Below are positions 14,187 through 16,453 of a DNA stretch of 16,453 nt, piece by piece. The notes under the pieces are model-generated. The model ran no database searches and was not told the DNA's origin. It saw only the letters and a list, made by a program, of their open reading frames with translations. Where the stretch lies: positions 1 to 16,453 of the forward strand of contig JAWXCB010000109.1 in assembly GCA_034440455.1 (NCBI GenBank), given 5' to 3'. How positions within the stretch are numbered: position 1 is the first letter of the stretch; every line of letters starts with the position of its first letter. A program made the position numbers and the translations under genes. This DNA comes from JAWXCB01 sp034440455 (lineage in GTDB: Bacteria; Bacteroidota; Bacteroidia; Chitinophagales; CAIOSU01).

Positions 14187-14588
14187 ATGAGTGCAACGAC
14201 AATAACGGCTAATGCCGGTTCTAATCATTTAATAAATCAGAAACCCAAGCTTGATTATCTGAAGGAGCTTTCGGGTGGTGATTTAACTTTCATCGCAGAA
14301 ATTCTTGAAATGTTTATCAATGATGCGCCACAGGCAGTTGCGCAGTCGTTTGAGCATTTGGAGAAAAAGAATTTCGAGATGCTGCGTATCACCGTGCATA
14401 AACTGAAATCATCGGTGCAGGTGGTGGGCGGAAATTATCTCACCGCGCTTATCTGTGAAATTGAATGCGCTGCTGCTGCGAAAATTGATAAGCCTGATAT
14501 GTTTCTGCAAATGCTTTCCACGCTTGACAGCGATATCCGGCAAATGGTGCAGCACCTCAACGGTGAGTTGAAGGAAATTAAGCAGTAA
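14187..14588 (+). CDS. Stand-alone Hpt-domain phosphotransfer protein
   Basis: A 133-residue cytoplasmic, mostly helical protein. The motif TVHKLKSSVQVVGG at about residues 69-82 is the histidine phosphotransfer signature; His71 is the predicted phospho-acceptor. Hpt proteins pass phosphate between response-regulator receiver domains in phosphorelays, and no receiver or kinase domain is fused here, so its partners must be elsewhere. I chose the ATG at 14187 rather than the in-frame TTG at 14148: it is preceded by a purine-rich GAGGAGGAGG (14172-14181) five bases upstream, an unusually strong Shine-Dalgarno sequence for this phylum. It lies about 100 bases after the PorE-like gene on the same strand; a functional link is not shown. 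Confidence 0.85.
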   Translation: MSATTITANAGSNHLINQKPKLDYLKELSGGDLTFIAEILEMFINDAPQAVAQSFEHLEKKNFEMLRITVHKLKSSVQVVGGNYLTALICEIECAAAAKIDKPDMFLQMLSTLDSDIRQMVQHLNGELKEIKQ

Positions 14589-14599
14589 CTGCTTCTGTA

Positions 14600-14664
14600 A
14601 AGCCGGACTTGTTCCGGCTTCCCATTGGAATTCGTAAAAAAGCGGATACCGGAACGAATCCGGC
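14600..14664. repeat. Inverted pair of a GCCGGAnTnGTTCCGG repeat
   Basis: At 14600-14620 AAGCCGGA and TCCGGCTT form a perfect 8-bp hairpin with loop CTTGT. The segment at 14649-14664 is an inverted copy of 14602-14617 with two mismatches, continued by CATGAC. The element follows the Hpt stop codon by 12 bases and may act as a terminator or mRNA-stabilising structure. By appearance it is a dispersed palindromic element of a second family. Confidence 0.6.
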
Positions 14665-14689
14665 ATGACACCGCAGACACCTTCACATC

Positions 14690-14723
14690 TTGAAATAACT
14701 TCTCCTTTAAAACTCTAAATTTG
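14690..14723 (+). promoter_or_regulatory. Putative Bacteroidota promoter for the beta-barrel protein gene
   Basis: TTG at 14690-14692 and TAAATTTG at 14716-14723 are separated by 23 bases, matching TTG-N17-23-TAnnTTTG. The box ends 19 bases before the ATG at 14743, implying a short leader and separate transcription from the Hpt gene. Confidence 0.5.
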
Positions 14724-14742
14724 CTGCCATATCATTTTCAAG

Positions 14743-15447
14743 ATGAAAAAAATATTTATTGCAGCATTTATAGTTATTTCATGTGCGGTTTTTGCGCAGC
14801 AAAGCGATGAACAGAAAAAAGAAACCGCGAAACAACAGGCAAACGAAGCCGCTGACCGCTTAGTGGTGGGCTTTACGTTTGACAACTGGATTTACGACCG
14901 GGATAAAATTGACAGCTTGGGCACAGAATGGAATTCATGGGGAATTCAACTCTATTACATGTATGATATCCCGATGGGAAAATCGCGCTTCAGTTTTGCG
15001 CCCGGATTGGGATTCAGCGCAAGTTGGGTGAAAAATAATTCACTGCTTGATGAATCAGTTGATTCTATCGGCACGATTTTCAGACCGATTCAGGCTGATT
15101 ACAAAAGAAACAGTTTAGTGACTTCTTATTTTGATATTCCGCTTGAGTTGCGTTTTCGCGGAAAAGTAAATTCAAAGAATAAGAGTTTCAAAATGGCAGC
15201 GGGTGTTGTTGGAGGCGTTCAAATGACCCATCACACGAAAACAAAAACGGAAATTTCGGGGGAAACGAAAATTTTCAAACAATACCGCTACGATGATTTG
15301 ATGAAATTCCGCTTCGGTCCAACATTCCGTATCGGCTATGGTTCAGTGAATCTCAGCTTCTACTACTCAGTGCTCAGTTTGTTCAAGAATGATTTAGGAC
15401 CGGATGTGCATCCGTTTTCTGTTGGGTTTACGATTAACGGATTGTAG
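14743..15447 (+). CDS. Outer-membrane beta-barrel protein, PorT-like type
   Basis: A 234-residue protein with a signal peptide (MKKIFIAAFIVISCAVFAQ), a short Lys/Gln/Glu-rich mature N-terminus (about 20-38), and alternating amphipathic strands with aromatic girdles (WGIQLYYMYDIPMGKSRFSFAPGLGFSASWV; SYFDIPLELRFRGK; MAAGVVGGVQMTHH; FRFGPTFRIGYGSVNLSFYYSVLSLF; HPFSVGFTINGL). This pattern and the DIPLELRFR strand are typical of the small 8-10 strand barrels grouped with PorT-like outer-membrane proteins in Bacteroidota. The final residue is Leu rather than the usual Phe/Tyr. Its specific function is unknown. It has its own promoter-like sequence and converges on the enoyl-CoA isomerase gene across an 81-base palindromic repeat. 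Confidence 0.75.
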   Translation: MKKIFIAAFIVISCAVFAQQSDEQKKETAKQQANEAADRLVVGFTFDNWIYDRDKIDSLGTEWNSWGIQLYYMYDIPMGKSRFSFAPGLGFSASWVKNNSLLDESVDSIGTIFRPIQADYKRNSLVTSYFDIPLELRFRGKVNSKNKSFKMAAGVVGGVQMTHHTKTKTEISGETKIFKQYRYDDLMKFRFGPTFRIGYGSVNLSFYYSVLSLFKNDLGPDVHPFSVGFTINGL

Positions 15448-15454
15448 TTTATTC

Positions 15455-15535
15455 CGTCATGCTGAGGCGTAGCGAAGCATCTCTGAAAATTAGAAGGAGA
15501 TTCTTCGCTTCGCAGAGCCTTCGCTCAGAATGACG
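15455..15535. repeat. Large imperfect palindromic repeat between convergent genes
   Basis: CGTCATGCTGAG at 15455-15466 pairs with CTCAGAATGACG at 15524-15535 (one mismatch), and inside it CGAAGCATCTC pairs with GAGATTCTTCG. The left arm shares the CATGCTGAG...CGAAGCAT pattern with the element at 9944-9967. Sitting between two converging stop codons, it could end transcription in both directions or be a miniature mobile-type element. Confidence 0.7.
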
Positions 15536-15543
15536 ATAAAGAA

Positions 15544-16323
15544 TCATTCCCCCGTAAAATTCGCTTTCCGCTTTTCTATAAACGCCTTCACGCCTTCTTT
15601 GTAATCTTTTGAGAAGCCTGCTATTTCCTGATAAAGCGCTTCTGCTTCAAGCATCGTGTCGAGGTCTGAATGGAACGATTTGTTCAGCATCTTCTTAATC
15701 ATGCCGATAGTTTTGGTGGGCGCATTGGCATAATATTCCACGACTTCGTCAACGGCTTTATCCAACTCAGTAGCGGGGACAACTTTATTAATCATGCCCC
15801 ATTGCAGGGCATCCTGCGCGGAAATTTTTTTACCCATCGTTGCCAACTCAAATGCGCGTGCCGCTCCAACCAGACGCGGAAGAAAATACGCTGAACCGGA
15901 ATCAAGCACCAAGCCTACATTCACAAATGCTTCCAGCAAGGAAGCATTTTCAGAAGCAATAATCATATCGCAAGCAAGCGCGAAGGAACATCCTGCGCCA
16001 GCAGCGATGCCATTCAGTTTACAAATAATCGGCTTCGGCAAATTGCGCATCCCGGTTATTAATGGATTGTAGCGCTGACGGATGGACTCCGCAAGGCTGC
16101 GGTTTTCAACGCCTTGTATTTCTTTTAAATCCTGTCCTGCACAAAATGCTTTGCCCGTTCCCGTGATGACAACCACGCGGATGGCTGCGTTCTTTGCAAC
16201 TTCCCGCAACACTGCTTGCAGTTCCGTATTCATGTCGCCATTGAACGCATTGAATGCATCGGGGCGATTGAGCGTTATCGTTGCTTTCTTGCCGATGATT
16301 TCAAAGAGGATTGTCTTATACAT
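15544..16323 (-). CDS. paaG: Enoyl-CoA hydratase/isomerase family protein, PaaG-like
   Basis: A 259-residue crotonase-fold enzyme. The oxyanion-hole segments are present (KAFCAGQDL at 58-66; NGIAAGAGCSFALACD at about 104-119). Both catalytic glutamates of classical enoyl-CoA hydratase are missing: Ser113 and Phe133 occupy their positions by alignment from memory. Instead an Asp (Asp141, in GLVLDSGSAYFLPRLVG) is conserved, as in PaaG, the 1,2-epoxyphenylacetyl-CoA isomerase of phenylacetate degradation, and in delta3-delta2-enoyl-CoA isomerases. The most likely reaction is therefore an isomerisation of a CoA thioester. No other phenylacetate genes are visible, so the pathway is uncertain and the symbol is tentative. 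The ATG at 16321-16323 is immediately preceded by a 14-base tandem repeat. Confidence 0.85.
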   Translation of the reverse strand: MYKTILFEIIGKKATITLNRPDAFNAFNGDMNTELQAVLREVAKNAAIRVVVITGTGKAFCAGQDLKEIQGVENRSLAESIRQRYNPLITGMRNLPKPIICKLNGIAAGAGCSFALACDMIIASENASLLEAFVNVGLVLDSGSAYFLPRLVGAARAFELATMGKKISAQDALQWGMINKVVPATELDKAVDEVVEYYANAPTKTIGMIKKMLNKSFHSDLDTMLEAEALYQEIAGFSKDYKEGVKAFIEKRKANFTGE

Positions 16324-16326
16324 AAC

Positions 16327-16357
16327 AGTTTACAGTTTGGAGTTTACAGTTTGGAGT
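16327..16357. repeat. 14-base tandem repeat just upstream of the paaG-like gene
   Basis: AGTTTACAGTTTGG occurs twice in perfect tandem (16327-16340 and 16341-16354), followed by three bases of a third copy. It begins 4 bases upstream of the start codon, so it forms the 5' leader of the gene and could alter its expression if copy number varies. Confidence 0.75.
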
Positions 16358-16411
16358 GGCTTTGTTGCATGAATCAATATTTGGAACACACTTCTCCTTC
16401 CTCAAAAAATC

Positions 16412-16453
16412 TTAAGCTGCTTTTTTAACCACATAGCTTTTCGGCATACCCAG
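16412..16453 (-). CDS. Possible 3' end of a further minus-strand gene (cut by window edge)
   Basis: Reading leftward from the window edge gives LGMPKSYVVKKAA followed by a TAA at 16412-16414. The basic, alanine-rich ending is protein-like, and the gene would lie 88 bases upstream of the paaG-like gene on the same strand. Only 13 codons are visible, so neither identity nor reality can be confirmed. Confidence 0.3.
   Translation of the reverse strand: MGMPKSYVVKKAA

Noticed and set aside
1..16453. CRISPR arrays, tRNA or rRNA genes, insertion sequences, phage genes.
   Set aside because: I saw no regularly spaced direct repeats of CRISPR type, no tRNA cloverleaf in the short spacers, and no transposase or integrase frame.

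Overview
The window looks like a chromosomal stretch from a member of the Bacteroidota, probably a free-living or environmental lineage that I cannot place more precisely. The main evidence is three secreted enzymes that end in type IX secretion (T9SS) type A sorting domains, a giant surface protein with PKD and SprB-type repeats and a 'gliding motility-associated' (type B) C-terminus, a PorE-like OmpA protein, a Rho factor with a long low-complexity insertion, and promoter-like TAnnTTTG boxes instead of -10/-35 boxes.

Layout. Positions 1-245 are intergenic with short hairpin repeats. From 4735 down to 246, all on the minus strand, come a small antitoxin and a C-terminally altered RelE/ParE-type toxin, an M28 metallopeptidase, an M43 (pappalysin-like) metalloprotease and a small lipoprotein. 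A divergent plus-strand gene (4840-6531) encodes a purple-acid-phosphatase-type metallophosphoesterase with a type A sorting domain. Converging on it is an 884-residue minus-strand surface protein (6549-9203). Next is the conserved housekeeping block rpmH-rnpA-yidD (10143 down to 9277, minus), preceded by rho (11808 down to 10258, minus). The small rpmH gene (51 codons) is easily missed but is unambiguous. On the plus strand follow a PorE-like OmpA/beta-propeller protein (12093-14084), a stand-alone Hpt phosphotransfer protein (14187-14588) and an outer-membrane beta-barrel protein (14743-15447). A PaaG-like enoyl-CoA isomerase/hydratase lies on the minus strand (15544-16323), and the last bases may hold the 3' end of another minus-strand gene.

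How the genes fit together. The left half is dominated by T9SS cargo: two peptidases, a phosphatase and an adhesin-like protein. The right half contains an envelope protein resembling the T9SS component PorE. The centre is a ribosome/RNA-processing/membrane-insertion block plus transcription termination. Intergenic spaces carry several families of short inverted or tandem repeats, including one family present both between rpmH and rnpA and between two convergent genes about 5.5 kb away.

I found no convincing wholly new system. The observations most worth a second look are the truncated toxin running into the peptidase start, the repeat inserted upstream of a TTG-started rnpA, the glycine-rich cysteine-cluster adhesin, and the dispersed palindromic repeats.
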